A DNA stretch of 64,000 bases from Symbiodinium natans (taxonomy: Eukaryota; Sar; Dinophyceae; Suessiales; Symbiodiniaceae): the NCBI GenBank assembly GCA_905221605.1, contig CAJNDS010002466.1, positions 186,001-250,000 of the forward strand, given 5' to 3'. Below are positions 45,666 to 56,700 of the stretch, piece by piece. Numbering within the stretch: the first letter of the stretch is position 1; each line of letters begins with the position of its first letter. Below the pieces are notes generated by a model. That model was not told where the DNA came from and made no database searches. It saw nothing but the letters and a program-made list of their open reading frames with translations. The translations under genes were made by a program, and so were the position numbers.

Positions 45666-45898
45666 TCTCTCTGTGAATCTCTCTGTGAGCTCAAGGTCAC
45701 CCAGCAACCTAAGAACTGAAAACGCGCAACCCCGAATACGACCAACCCCTAGTGACCCGAATATCCCTCGTTGCCCTAATAACCCTCGTCGCCCGAATAG
45801 CCCTAAACCCTAAACCCTAAACCCTAAACCCTAAGCCCTAAACCCGAAACCCTAAACCCTAAGCCCTGAGCCCTAAACCCTAAACCTTACGCCCTGAA

Positions 45899-46654
45899 GG
45901 GTGCAGGGCATCCCCGGCAGCCCTGGCAGAGCTGCCTGGCAACGGTTCGCATACACCACGGCGCACTCCTCCGATACTCTTCGCATAGGGTTTAGGGGGT
46001 AGGGGGTTTAGGGTTTAGGGTTTAGGGTTTAGGGTTTAGGGTTTAGGGTTTAGGGTTCAGGGTGACCCTACTGCCCCCCGCCCGCTTCCCATAGCTTTGG
46101 GTACTGGGATGCTTGGTTAGGCTACTCTATCTAGACCCAAGAGTAACCTAGGAGTAAAAAGGGCGCCCTTTGTCATTTTGAAGGGGCCTATAAGGGAACC
46201 TCAACCCTACATAAAAAAGGGTGAATCAGGGCCTACTCTGGGTCCTAGTTCTGGATGTTGCGGCTACTGTGGCCATTCCGGACACGAGATTTTGGTTGCT
46301 GTAAACTCTTGCTTTGCCACAACCCTGCCTCAGCCCCAACGGCAGCGCTGCCCTGAGGGTTGCCAAACGCGCAACCCGTGTGCAGCTGCATACTGTTCTG
46401 CACGATGTGGTCTCAATCTCCTAGACCATAAATACCCTTAAGCCCTAATACCCGAATACCTTAAGACCCTAAACCCTACCAACCTGGACCTGAACCCTAA
46501 ACCCTGGCTGTTCCGCCCTGAAGACTAACAGAGTTTAGGGTTTCGGACTTAAGGTTTCTACCCTGAACCCTACACCTTAAACCCTAAACCCTCATTCTCC
46601 TGCTGGGAGGTCGCATCTGCTTCCCCATACAGCTGCAGCGCCTTCTCCAAGGCC
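45899..46654 (-). CDS. TPR-like protein exons
   Basis: 46654 to about 46585 reads ALEKALQLYGEADATSQQEN after a CCACTAG acceptor-like end. 45985-45899 reads SEECAVVYANRCQAALPGLP. Together they resemble one tetratricopeptide repeat pair (A..LY..A followed by Y.NR..A). The interval between them holds a plus-strand zinc-finger-like exon, an inverted-repeat element and telomere tracts, so either the genes are nested or one call is wrong. Family beyond TPR not recognised. Confidence 0.45.
46127..46252. mobile_element. Introner-type inverted-repeat element
   Basis: CTAGACCCAAGAGTAACC at the left pairs with CTACTCTGGGTCCTAG at the right; core CTATAAGGGAACCTCAACC. Ends at the start of the MYND-like exon. 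Confidence 0.7.
46236..46440 (+). CDS. Cys/His-rich exon, MYND zinc-finger-like
   Basis: Reads SGCCGYCGHSGHEILVAVNS then CPEGCQTRNPC and AAAYCSARCGLNLLDHK, then a stop. The ending YCSxxC...LLDHK is typical of the second half of a MYND finger, and the C-x2-C pair at the start supplies the first ligands, although spacing is wider than usual. The exon begins directly at the CCTAG end of an inverted-repeat element (46127-46252), which would be its upstream intron. The upstream part of the gene was not found. Confidence 0.5.
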
Positions 46655-46982
46655 TAGTGGCTGCATTGTACTTAGGGCACCCTTGTGGGTTTAGGGTTTA
46701 GGGTTTAGGGTTTAGGGCTTAGGGTTTAGGGTTTAGGGTTTAGGGTTCAGGGAGCAGGGTTTTCCGTTGCTCTCCGGCCTGGTACCTTATAGTTAGCGTC
46801 CAAAACAAGGATTGGGGTCTATGGTGCAAAACTACCAACCTGAATCTGTCCTAGAAGTAGGACGCATGCCATTGGCCCGATTTTTGTTGGGCAAGACGGT
46901 GTGCTTGAATATGTTTTGTTTTAACGGACTTCGTATTAAACCCTAAACCCTCAGCCCTAACGGGCGAAAGCTGGCAGGCGCG

Positions 46983-47243
46983 ATGAATTCGGCAATCTGT
47001 CGAGATATGCTTAGTTTAGAGAGGACTTGCATAGTAGCTGGGCGTTGCTTGTCTGCAAGCATGTTCGAAGCTACGAAGCATGAAGCTGAGGAGCTTGGAA
47101 ATGGGAATGTTTTTTTCGAGCATGTGCGTGTTCGGCATCTTGTTTTGGCTGGCGTGGTTGTGGCTCCACCGGCTGATGTTCATGAAGTCCTAAGCAAAGC
47201 CTTGACCCCAAACTTTGAATTCCATAGCCTGAGCCCTTCTTAA
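46983..47243 (+). CDS. Exon-like segment with stop
   Basis: ATG at 46983, 86 codons, stop TAA. Reads CLSASMFEATKHEAEELGNG and HLVLAGVVVAPPADVHEVLS. No telomere-derived codons in it. Family not recognised. Confidence 0.45.
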   Translation: MNSAICRDMLSLERTCIVAGRCLSASMFEATKHEAEELGNGNVFFEHVRVRHLVLAGVVVAPPADVHEVLSKALTPNFEFHSLSPS

Positions 47244-47865
47244 GAAAATATTCTGAAACTTAGAATCCTAAACCCTAAACCCTAACCCCCCGAACCACAG
47301 TGGTGTTCTGCAGTGTGCTGGGCATGGCTTTCCTGGAAAGAGCCCAGGTTTGCGGCTCCAGAACTCTGGGTGGCGGAGGTTTTAGGGTTTAGGGCTACGG
47401 GTGTAGGGGTCAAGTTTAGGGTTTAGGGATATTTCCAGCTTCAGAGTGCAAGGTTACGACGCCTCAGGTTTCGGACGACGGGTTTCAGGTTCAGACCTTG
47501 AGCTTCAGGGTTTGGGGCTTAAGCCTTCAGCTTCAGGGTTTGGGGGTTTCGGGGGGGTGAGTTTCGCTTAAGACCGGCAGCCCTGCCGGGCCAGAGACCC
47601 CGGGGTCTGCAGTTTAGGATTGCTGGGTTCAGGGTCAGAAGCCCTAAATCCTACACCCTAAACACTAAACCCCAAACCCCCAGATTCTAGGCTTTCGAGG
47701 GTTCCTGGAATCTATGGCTTGCATCCTACCCCAACACCGCGACTGCCTGGCGTGTCCGAACAACGTGGCGCGAGCATTCATCGGGGTGGTCTAGGGGTTT
47801 GTAAGGGTTCTTAGGGGTTTAGAGGGGCTTTCAAGGGTTTTGGGGGGGGGTTAGAGAAGTTTTAA

Positions 47866-48050
47866 ATGGGGTCCTATCAGGGTCTTATGCGTCAGCGACC
47901 TCAAGCGGAAGCTCAGCAAGGTCGTGTGGATGCTGCTTTTGGCAAGATGTTGGCCGCCGCTCCGCTGAGGTTGGAAGACATAAAGCCTCTGCCGGGCCTC
48001 GTCCTGGGCTCCCGATCGGGGGTTGGACGCTCTGTTGTGACCTCAAGCCC
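47866..48050 (+). CDS. Exon-like segment
   Basis: Reads RQRPQAEAQQGRVDAAFGKM then AAAPLRLEDIKPLPGLVLGS before running into CCCTAAA repeats. Family not recognised. Confidence 0.45.
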
Positions 48051-48059
48051 TAAACCCTA

Positions 48060-49990
48060 GACCCTACACCCTAAACCCTAAACCCCAAACCCTAAAGTGC
48101 AACCGCTTCTGGTTTGGGTCGCCACCCTGGCAGCCTCAGGACTTCGGGGTTTCGGGTTTAGGGTTTGGGGTGGGTTTGGGGTTGAGGGTTTGGGGTTTGG
48201 GGTTTGGGGAGTAGGGTTTAGGGTTTAGGGTTTGGGGTTTGGGGTTTGGGGTTTGGGGTGTTTAACGACATCTCAGGGCGGATGTTCTCACATGATGCGG
48301 GTAGGTATGGCTCCGGAAGCATGGTAAGCATGCGCGTCCGTGCCCGTTGGATCGGACTCAAAAACCCTAAACCCTAAATCCGACAGTCCTGAAGCCTCAA
48401 ACCCCCATTGTTTTCAACTCATAACTTGGCAAAAGCCGATGATCAAACTTGAAAACCTTTCATAGCCCTAACGTTCGAAAACTGAAAGAACCTAAGCTCT
48501 CCAAACCCTAAACCCTAAACCCTAAACCCTAAACCCTAAACCCTAAACCCTAAACCCTAAACCCTAACCCTAAACCCTAAACCCTAAACTCTTCCGTAAA
48601 CCCTGTAGCCTCAACGACCTAAGGCCCGAACGCTCCCAAATCCCCAGAACCTGCCAATCAAAACTTACAAACTGAATCGAGGTTCAGGGTTTAGGGTAAG
48701 GAGTCCAAACCTCAAGAAATCACAAAAAACGGTAAACATTTCAAAGTCCACACCACCCCCTACCCTCCAACCTGCAGTTGTTATAGTTGAACGTTCGCGT
48801 GCAGCCTGAAACGCAAAGATCTTCACTGAACCCTAAACCCCAAACAAGAACCCTCAACCCTAAACCCCAAACGTAAGGGTGAAAGGGGCCCATATTATCC
48901 CCCATTAGGGTTTACTAGTGCATATCTGGGATTATTAAGCTGTGACCTCCAACCCGAGCACCCTCCCACAGCCGCACATCCGTACTTAACAGCCTTACCC
49001 TGGAGTCCTACCATGTCGAGCCCTGAAACTCCGAAACCTAAACTAAACCGCCGCCCTGAAACCCCCCCAACCCCCCTCAAAACCCCAAAAAACGGCCCTT
49101 GAAACCTTGGGTGCCTCCTTCTCTTCGCTGACCGCCCCTCGGAGAGTTTGGTCTGCCTGAGGGGCCAAGGTTGAGGGGGGGGGGGGGGGAATTAAGGGCT
49201 TTAGGGGTTTTAAGGCTTCACTAGCGCTTTTTTTCAGGAGTTAAAGGGTTTCAAGGGTTTTAGGGGCTTTAAGGGCTCTGGGGTTTTTTTAAGGCTTCAT
49301 AAGTGTTTTGTTCAGGAGTTTCAGCGCAAGCGTTTGCAATTATTATTGCTATGCTTAACAGTACTATCATTATTCTCACTATGATTATAGTTGTCTTTCT
49401 ACTGTTTATATACGTGCCCCCAAATATAAGAAATGAAGACACTTGCAGCTTCCATCTAAGTGGTTCCGAAGACGATAGAGGTTGCACAGGGGGGGGGGGG
49501 GGGTACAGACTGCCCTAAACCCTAAACCCTGAACCCTCAACCCTAAGAGGGATTCGGACACGGGGTGTAAATTCGTATCAGGCCGTCTGCTGCTGAGGGG
49601 TCCGGGTCCCGGGTGGAGAGCCAATTTTGTGCTTCGTAAACTAATCCCCTCCCCCTAATATTAACCCCCCTATTAGATACCCTCCATTGTGTTTATATGA
49701 AAGTCCATGGGGGGTAATTATTTGATATCGAGGGTAGGGTGGGGGGGGTTTAATTGTGGGGGGAAGGGAGTAGTTTACTTAACTGGGGCTTCCGTCTAAC
49801 TCTTTGAGACTTAGGGGTTGTGTAGGGTTAGGGACCGCGTTAGAAACCAGCGAACAACCGCAGGCGCATGGCCGGAAACCAACGCAAAAAGCCCCAAAAC
49901 ACCCGCCCTACAAAAAAAATCCTCAGCCCCTAAGCCCATACAAGACACTGAACCCTAAACCCGAAACCCGAAACCCGCAACCCTTAACGG
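48060..49990. other. Non-genic stretch
   Basis: Telomere tracts (48.18-48.26 and 48.50-48.59 kb), G-runs at 49.18 and 49.49 kb, an AT-rich bit at 49.33-49.42 kb. No supportable exon. Confidence 0.5.
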
Positions 49991-49994
49991 CCAA

Positions 49995-51541
49995 AGCCCT
50001 GCAAGACAGCTGGTGAGGCTCGCGCCTGCTCCTTCTCCTGGAGTGCCTTCTTGGCAGCCTGGACACGCTCGAGATCCGCCCGGACCTGGGCAACCCTGGC
50101 CCTAAACTTCTAAACTCCTAAACTCCAAAACTCTTAAACTCCTAAACTCCTCAACTCCTAAACTCCTAAAGCCTACAAACCGAAACCCCCAAGCCCTGCG
50201 ATTGGGGTTCGGGAGTTTCAGCTGAAGGATTCAGCGTTCAGAGGTTAAGGCTTACAGGGTGTTGTGGGACAGGAGAGCTTGGGACATGTTACTGATCTCG
50301 ACAGCGAACCCAATTTCACCAGCAACATGTTCGTGGTGGCAGCCCATGCTCCTGTAGCAGCGCACAAGGCAACGGATGTCTGTAGGCAGCGGTCAGCCAG
50401 CTGCTGCTGCCAAGTCTGCGTGAAGTTGTCAAAAACTGTACGATTGGCACCCATGAGCGCGCCAACACGGTTCAGAGATGAAGCCCTCTCACCCTCAAGA
50501 GACATCAACAACACCTTGGGGTGTATTGAGAAGTCCTCTAAGTTAGGGTCCCCTTTTCCGGGGTCCCCGACATAGTACGGCACCCTTCGATTCAAATCAG
50601 GGCCTCAAAAGGGACCCCAACTTCGAGAACTTGCCATTATCGCCCTATACGCAAACCCTGAACCCTAAACCCTAATCCCTAAACGGACCATGGAGCTACA
50701 TGGTCCCTTAAGATGGGCCGTTGCTTGGGGAACCTTTTCATATACTGTGCCCCTTAGTGTACCCTAGAAGATGCAAGGGCCCCTACTTCCGCGGAGCCCT
50801 CCAAGGGCTGAAAGGCACCGACCATATTCCGGGGCCACGTAGCTTCCCTCAAATAGCTTAAGCCCCCAACCCCCCCCCCCCCCCCAAAAAAAAAAAAAAA
50901 AAAATGAACACCAAAACCCGACCAAACGGACCCAAATCCCTAAACCCCAAACACTAAACTCTACTCCTCAAGCTTGGGATGGTCCCCCTTATATTCACAG
51001 TAAGAAGGGGGTACTCTAATCCCTAAGGACTGCTAGAAAAAGGGGGGGGGGGAACATCCCAACCTGAAGCCCTATAGCCCCTTGAACAGCTAAAACCCTA
51101 AACCCTAAACCCTAAACCCCTAAGCCCCTAAACCCCTAAACCCCTAAACCCCTAAACCCCTAAACCCCTAAACCCCTAAACCCCTAAACCCCTAAACCCC
51201 TAACCCCTAAACCCCTAAACCCCTAATCCCCTAAACCCCTAAACCCCTAAACCCCTAAAGCCCTAAGACCCCTAAACCCCTAATCCCCTAAACCCCTAAA
51301 CCCCTAAAGCCCTAAACCCCTCAACCCAAAACCCCTAAACCCTAATCCCCTAGACCCCTAAACCCCTAATCCCCTAAAGCCCTAAAGCCCTAAAGCCCTC
51401 AACCCAAACCCTAAACCCTAAACCCTAAACCCTAAACCCCGACATGCCTAATCCCGGAACCGCGCCTGCTTGGCCTCCTCCATCTCCAGGCCCTCACTGC
51501 CCAGCGCCTTCTCAAAATGCGCCTCCGCCTCGCTTTTGGGG
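49995..51541 (-). CDS. Coiled-coil protein exons (three stretches)
   Basis: 51541-51457 reads SEAEAHFEKALGSEGLEMEE, an acidic helix flanked by telomere-like tracts. 50590-50245 reads ALMGANRTVFDNFTQTWQQQ and WAATTNMLLVKLGSLSRSVT. 50102-49995 reads VAQVRADLERVQAAKKALQE, a strong coiled coil. All are on the minus strand in the same gene-sized interval, so one gene is the simplest reading. The intervals between are telomere-like octamers (51.1-51.4 kb), a poly-C/poly-A run at 50.87-50.9 kb and short degenerate repeats. Function not recognised. Confidence 0.55.
51110..51400 (+). repeat. CCCCTAAA octamer satellite
   Basis: Tandem extra-C octamers with a few CCCCTAAT and CCCTAAAG variants; grades into CCCTAAA at 51.41 kb. 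Confidence 0.9.
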
Positions 51542-52329
51542 GAAAAAGGCGTGTTTAGGGTTTAGGGTTTAGGGTTTAGGGTTTAGGGTTTAGGGTTTAA
51601 GGGTTTAGGGTTCAGGGTTTTAGGTATTTGGTTTAGGCTGCAGGGTTTATAGGGTTGAAAGGGCTAAGGGCTTGTAGGGCCTAGGTATATGGTTCGGGGT
51701 TTCGGGTTTACAGTGTTGAAAGGGGTTTAGGGTTTCGGGCTTATAGGGTTTATGGCTTGAGGCTTAAAGGGTTTAAGGTTTAGGGTTTACAGCGTTTAGG
51801 GTTTATAAGGGTTTACGGGGCTTACGGTTTAAGGGTGTATAGGGTTACTTGGTTTATAGAGTTTATAGGGTTTAGGGACTGAACCTCATGAAGTCCTGCT
51901 TGCGACCTTCAGTCTCGATTCGGTATCCTAAACCCTGCTTTTCTTTCCGAAAGCCCCTGGGTAGAGACAAGGGCTCAGGCTCCATGGGTTCACGGCTGCG
52001 AGTCTGGGGTCACCCCCCTCCTCCTCCAAAAAAAGCAAAAAAGAACACGTCTTTAATACCCTAAACCGTAAACCCTAAACGGTAAACCGCAAACCCTAAA
52101 CCCTAAACCCTGTATAATGAAGGGTGTCGGGTTTTGGGGTCTAAGATTTAGGGCTTCGGACCCCCCCCCCCCACCCGGCCTTCTGAAAAGCGCCAAGCCA
52201 AAGGAAAGCAACGCCTTGGCAGTTGCTCGAAGGGTTTAGGGCCTATAGGGCCACTGTAGGGCCTAAAAAGGGCTTATAGGGCCTGTAGGGCTTATGGGTT
52301 GAGGGGTTTTCGGGTTTAGGGCTTCACTC

Positions 52330-52490
52330 CTGCAGTGGCTCCCCACGCTCCCTCGGCAGCCGCGACTGAAACCCTGAACCGAATCCCTGGAACCTCAACC
52401 CTAAACCCTAAACAGGCGAGAGCGCTGCTGACCACCCTCGAACCTCTCGGACAGGGCCATCAAGAGTCGAATCGGGCATTTTTCGTCCCC
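52330..52490 (+). CDS. Exon-like segments
   Basis: Two bits, VAPHAPSAAATETLNRIPG and QARALLTTLEPLGQGHQESN, are open in one plus frame and separated by about 20 bases of CCCTAAA. The telomere-like bit may be a tiny insertion translated in frame. Confidence 0.35.
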
Positions 52491-52874
52491 GAATTTTGGG
52501 GTACAGTTTTTAGGCTCAGGATTTCAGGTTGTAGGCTTAGGATACATCCCCTCAACCCTTGCCCCCCCCCCGCCCCCAAAACCTGGGAACAGCCTACACG
52601 CCCAAATAGATTCTTCCCTTGCTAGGATGGCCCTCGAAACCCTCTGGGAGAATACTAAAATGCTCCAAGGGCCTACCAAGCCTCAATAGGTAGCTGAGAA
52701 TTGAACCCCCCCTGAACATGGTCCAGTCAGCCCACTGGCTTACCTTCAACCCGAACGTTGGTTTGAGGTTTGAGGTTTATTAGGGCCCCGAAACACGTCT
52801 GTCTTGTACTGACTTGGGTGCCGGGCCCATTCTTATCTCCACTCTTGCCCTGACCTGTGAACATTGGCGCGCAC

Positions 52875-53010
52875 ACACATGTATGTGTGTGTATATATAT
52901 GCATACACACAGATGTCTGTATATATAGACACAGATGTCTGTGTATATAAATAACTAAATACATATACATATATGTATATGATATAGTTATAGATGCAGA
53001 GAAAGATATC
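52875..53010. repeat. AT-rich and ACAGATGTCTGT repeat
   Basis: Two copies of ACACAGATGTCTGTGTATAT-like palindromes within TATA runs. Likely intron sequence near the 53.1-kb exon. Confidence 0.75.
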
Positions 53011-53051
53011 TAGGTATGCAGCTGGCTTCATGAGTATGTACCATATTCGGA

Positions 53052-53115
53052 GTTAGCGGCCTTCTCGTCCTCCGGGTCGGCCGTGTGAGAGATCTCGCCG
53101 GGGCGCGCCTTGTTC
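53052..53115 (-). CDS. Exon-like segment
   Basis: Reads GEISHTADPEDEKAANSEYG. Same strand as, and 3' of, the DNAAF4-like gene, so it could be one of its late exons; I could not join it in frame. Confidence 0.35.
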
Positions 53116-53740
53116 CTGGGGCTTCATGTTCATGCCCTAGATCCCAATTCTAAACCTCCAACCCCTAAACCCGAAACCTTAAACCCTAAACCCTAAACCC
53201 CAAACCCCAAACCCTAAACCCTAAGCCCTAAACCCGAGGCCTGTTATGCCCAAGGTCTTGAACTCTCCCGTTATGAAAGGTGAGCAGGGCGCACGCAGAG
53301 ATAGGCCGAAGCTCTCAAGTTATTCGCTTGCTCTCAGTAGGGAACTAGGGACTTCAAGGTACCCTAACTAACCCTTACAGGGAAGTAGGCGGGGGGGATA
53401 AGGGGTCCCTACTTCCCCGGTTTGCCTGTAAGTGGGTATTTTGGTACCCGACTTCTCAACAGCAAGATGAAAGGACTAAGTTTAGGGTTTAGGGGTTAGG
53501 GCAACCTCTCCAGCCCTGGAATCTTAAAGAAAAGCTCCTAGGCCCTGGAGCGCATGACTCGGTACATCATCACCAGTGGATGAGGGTTAGGGTTTGGGGC
53601 TTAAGGGTTAGGGTTTAGGGTTTGAGGTTTAGGTTTTGGGGTTTAAGGTTGCTGAAGGCGCATAAGGATTTAGGTTTAGGGTTTAGGGTTTAGGGTTTAG
53701 GGCTTGGGGCTTAGGGTTGCTGAAGGTGCATAAGGCTCAC

Positions 53741-56700
53741 GAGCCGAAACACGGCCCACTGTCTTCGGAGTTTCTGGGCCCCGTGGCCGGAAGTCCAGGA
53801 TCTGGATGGATCGGTTGCAGTCCTGCGGAACAATCGTTAGAAACCCTAAACTCTAAACCTTATAATCCCCCCTAAAACCCCCTGAACCCCCAGTTGTCAG
53901 GTTTTCCCCCCCCCCCCCCAGCCTAGCTTTTCTGCATGTTGTATGGGTTAGGAGGGGAGGGTACCAGGTAATTGGCATCCGTGGGGCCTCAGCTCAGCCC
54001 TAAACCCTAAACCCTAAACCCTAAACCCTAAACCCTAAACCCTAAACCCTAAACCCTAAACCCCAAACCCCAAAACGTAAACCCCAAACCCCAAACCCTA
54101 AACCCTGATCGAACCCCAGGCTCCCAATGGCTGCAAAGCGAGCCTCCAAGCACTGCTCGAAGTTGCCCAAATACCTGGGCCAACATCTTGAGCCAAACCC
54201 GAAGTCCTGAGCCCTGAACTCTGCAATCCCAAACCCTGAAGCCCTAAACCCTAGATTCCCTAGATCTCTAAACCCTAAACCCTAAACCCTAAACCCTAAA
54301 CCCTAGCCCTAAACTTTAAACCCTAAGTCCCTAAACCAGCTTCCACGACAGCCGAGCTCGGTACAAAGCCGCCACGGCCCGGTTGGCGAAGCAGCGTGCG
54401 TTGGAAGCCAACTTCAGCGCCTACTTGGGAATGGTTGTTTGGGGGTTTAGGGTTTAGGGTTTAGGGTTTAGGGTTTTGGGAATGGTTGTTTGGGGTTTCG
54501 GGCTTTTGGGGTTTTCCGGGTTTAGGGAGTTCAGCTTTTAGGGTCTGGGATTTTACAGTTTAGGACTATTTAGGGCTTAGGGTTTTGGGTTTTTTGGGCT
54601 TAGGGCAGGATTTAGGGTTTAGGGGTCCCCCTGCAGCAATGGGGTTAGGGTTTAGGGCTGTTAGGGTCTAGGCTTTGGGGTTAGGGTTTTCAGGCTGTAG
54701 GGGTTGGATTTTAAGCTTTGTTCGGGTCTTTCGGGCTTAGGAGCTAGAGTTTAGGGTTTAGGGTCCATAGGGTTTAAGGTCCATAGGGTTTAGGGTTCAG
54801 GGATTTGGGTGAACTGGGTTTAGGACTTGGGGATGAGTAGGGTCTGCAGGGAGTTCGTTTCTGGTTTCGAAGCCGAGGGTTTAAACCCTAAACCGTGAAA
54901 CCTAAACCGTGAACCCTAAACCCTAAACCCTAAACCCTAAACCCAAAACCCGAAGGTTCAAGGGGTAGGCAACTCTGTGCAGGGCCCCTCGCTGTGCAGG
55001 GCCCCTCGCTGGAGTGCCGGGTTCCTTGAAGGGTCAGAATGTTGCAAAACATGTTCGCGCGTGTAGTCGGAGCCTAAACCCTAAACCTTAAACCCTAAAC
55101 AGCAACGCACACAACGTTCTGGGCTGCAACCTGCTAGCCTCTGCCTATTGCACAAGGTTTCCGCCAGCCCTTGACCCAAATCAGGGTCCAAAGGGGCTCA
55201 ATTGAGGGTGACCCCTAACCCCTCAACCCTAAAACCCCTCAACCCTTCAACCCTTCAACCCTTCAACCCTAAAACCCTAAAACCCTAAAACCCTAAAACC
55301 CTAAAGCCCTAAAACCCTAAAACCCTAAAACCCAAAACTAAACCCTAAACCCTGCAACCCTTGGCTCTGTCCGAGTCTGGGAACTCCCCAAGTGGCAACT
55401 CAGGCTTTGTGGGTGTAAACCTAAACCCTAAACCCTAAACTTGGGGAAGGCCACTTTACATGTCCCTTCAACAAAAGTCTAGGGCCTCGAAGTCCACCTT
55501 AGAAGGCTGGGCCCAGGGTCTGAGGTTCAGGGTTTAGGGTCTAGGGTCTAGGGTCTAGGGTCTAGGGTCTAGGATCTAGGGTCGAGGATTTAGGGTTGAG
55601 GGTTTAGGGGCCAGGGGTTCGGGTTTAGGCTAACCCTCAACCACGCGAGACCCCTTGTTGACCATGGCAACCTTCAGTGTAGGGTTTGGGTTCTACTGTT
55701 TGCTTTGCTTGCCTGCAGGGGGCTTGCAGCATTCAGGGAAGAGCCCGAACCCTGAAGCCCGGACGCCCTCAGAAGAAAAGGCAAGCCTCCCTAAACCCCC
55801 TGAACCCTATCCCTAAACCCTAAACCCTAAACCCTAAACCCTAAACCCTAAACCCTAAACCCAGCTGCGCCTCGGTGTAGGCGCTGTAAGCACCCTGGTA
55901 GTCGCCCAAAGTCATGAGCTTGTCCCCCTGCAGCAATGGGGTCAGGGTTTAGGGTTTAGGGTTTAGGGTTCAGGGAAGGTTCGGGGTGGGCTCTGGGTTC
56001 AGTTCTTTTTGGTGCCTGTTTCTTGAGGCACCAGGGTTCGAGAAGAGAGGAAGCCCCACCTGAAGCTGCCCACAAGACACCGTGCGGACGAGCTCTAAAC
56101 TCCAGGTGTAGAGCTTAGGGTTTAGGGTTTGGGGTTTAGGGCTAGGGTTGGGGATGTAGGGTTTAGTGTTTAGGGCCTGGGGTTGAGGGTTTGGGATTAA
56201 GGGTTGGGGAGTTTAGGATTTACGGTTTGGGGAATTAAGGGTGTTCTCGGCAGCTGTCCTTGTCCTTCAGCCAGACCGGATCGTTCTCGTCCTCCTCGTC
56301 GCCAGCCTAGCTTGCCCACGAGCTGACTTGATCTTGAGAGGGTTCAGAAGGACTTGTTGCGGCGTCTTGCTTTGTTAAGGGCAGAGGATTCACGGTTGGT
56401 TGAGATGGTGTAGGCATCTGAACTAAGATTGAAACTCTAACCCTGACCCTCTAACCCTAAACCCTAAACCCTAAACCCCAAAACCCTAAACCCTAAACCC
56501 TCTATCCCTAAACCCTAAAAACCCCTACAAACCCTGGATACAGCCCGAGATCGGTCTTCGGCCACGGATGTGACTCCTGCGCTCCTTCCACGCTACGTTG
56601 TCTTGCTGCTTCCGGTGGGGTTTAGGGTTTAGGGTTTAGGGCTTAGGGTTTAGGGTTTAGGGTTGAGGGTTGAGGGTTTAGGGTTTTGGGTGTAGGGTTT

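Noticed and set aside
54184-54197. Spliced-leader relic: TTTGGCTCAAG followed by ATG on the minus strand
   Set aside because: Matches only the last 11 bases of the dinoflagellate leader and lies inside an intron of the DNAAF4-like gene next to degenerate telomere sequence; probably chance.
54345-54440. Plus-strand exon reading SFHDSRARYKAATARLAKQR
   Set aside because: The minus frame of the same bases joins in phase with both neighbours and gives the TPR motif ANRAVAAL, so the plus reading is a shadow.
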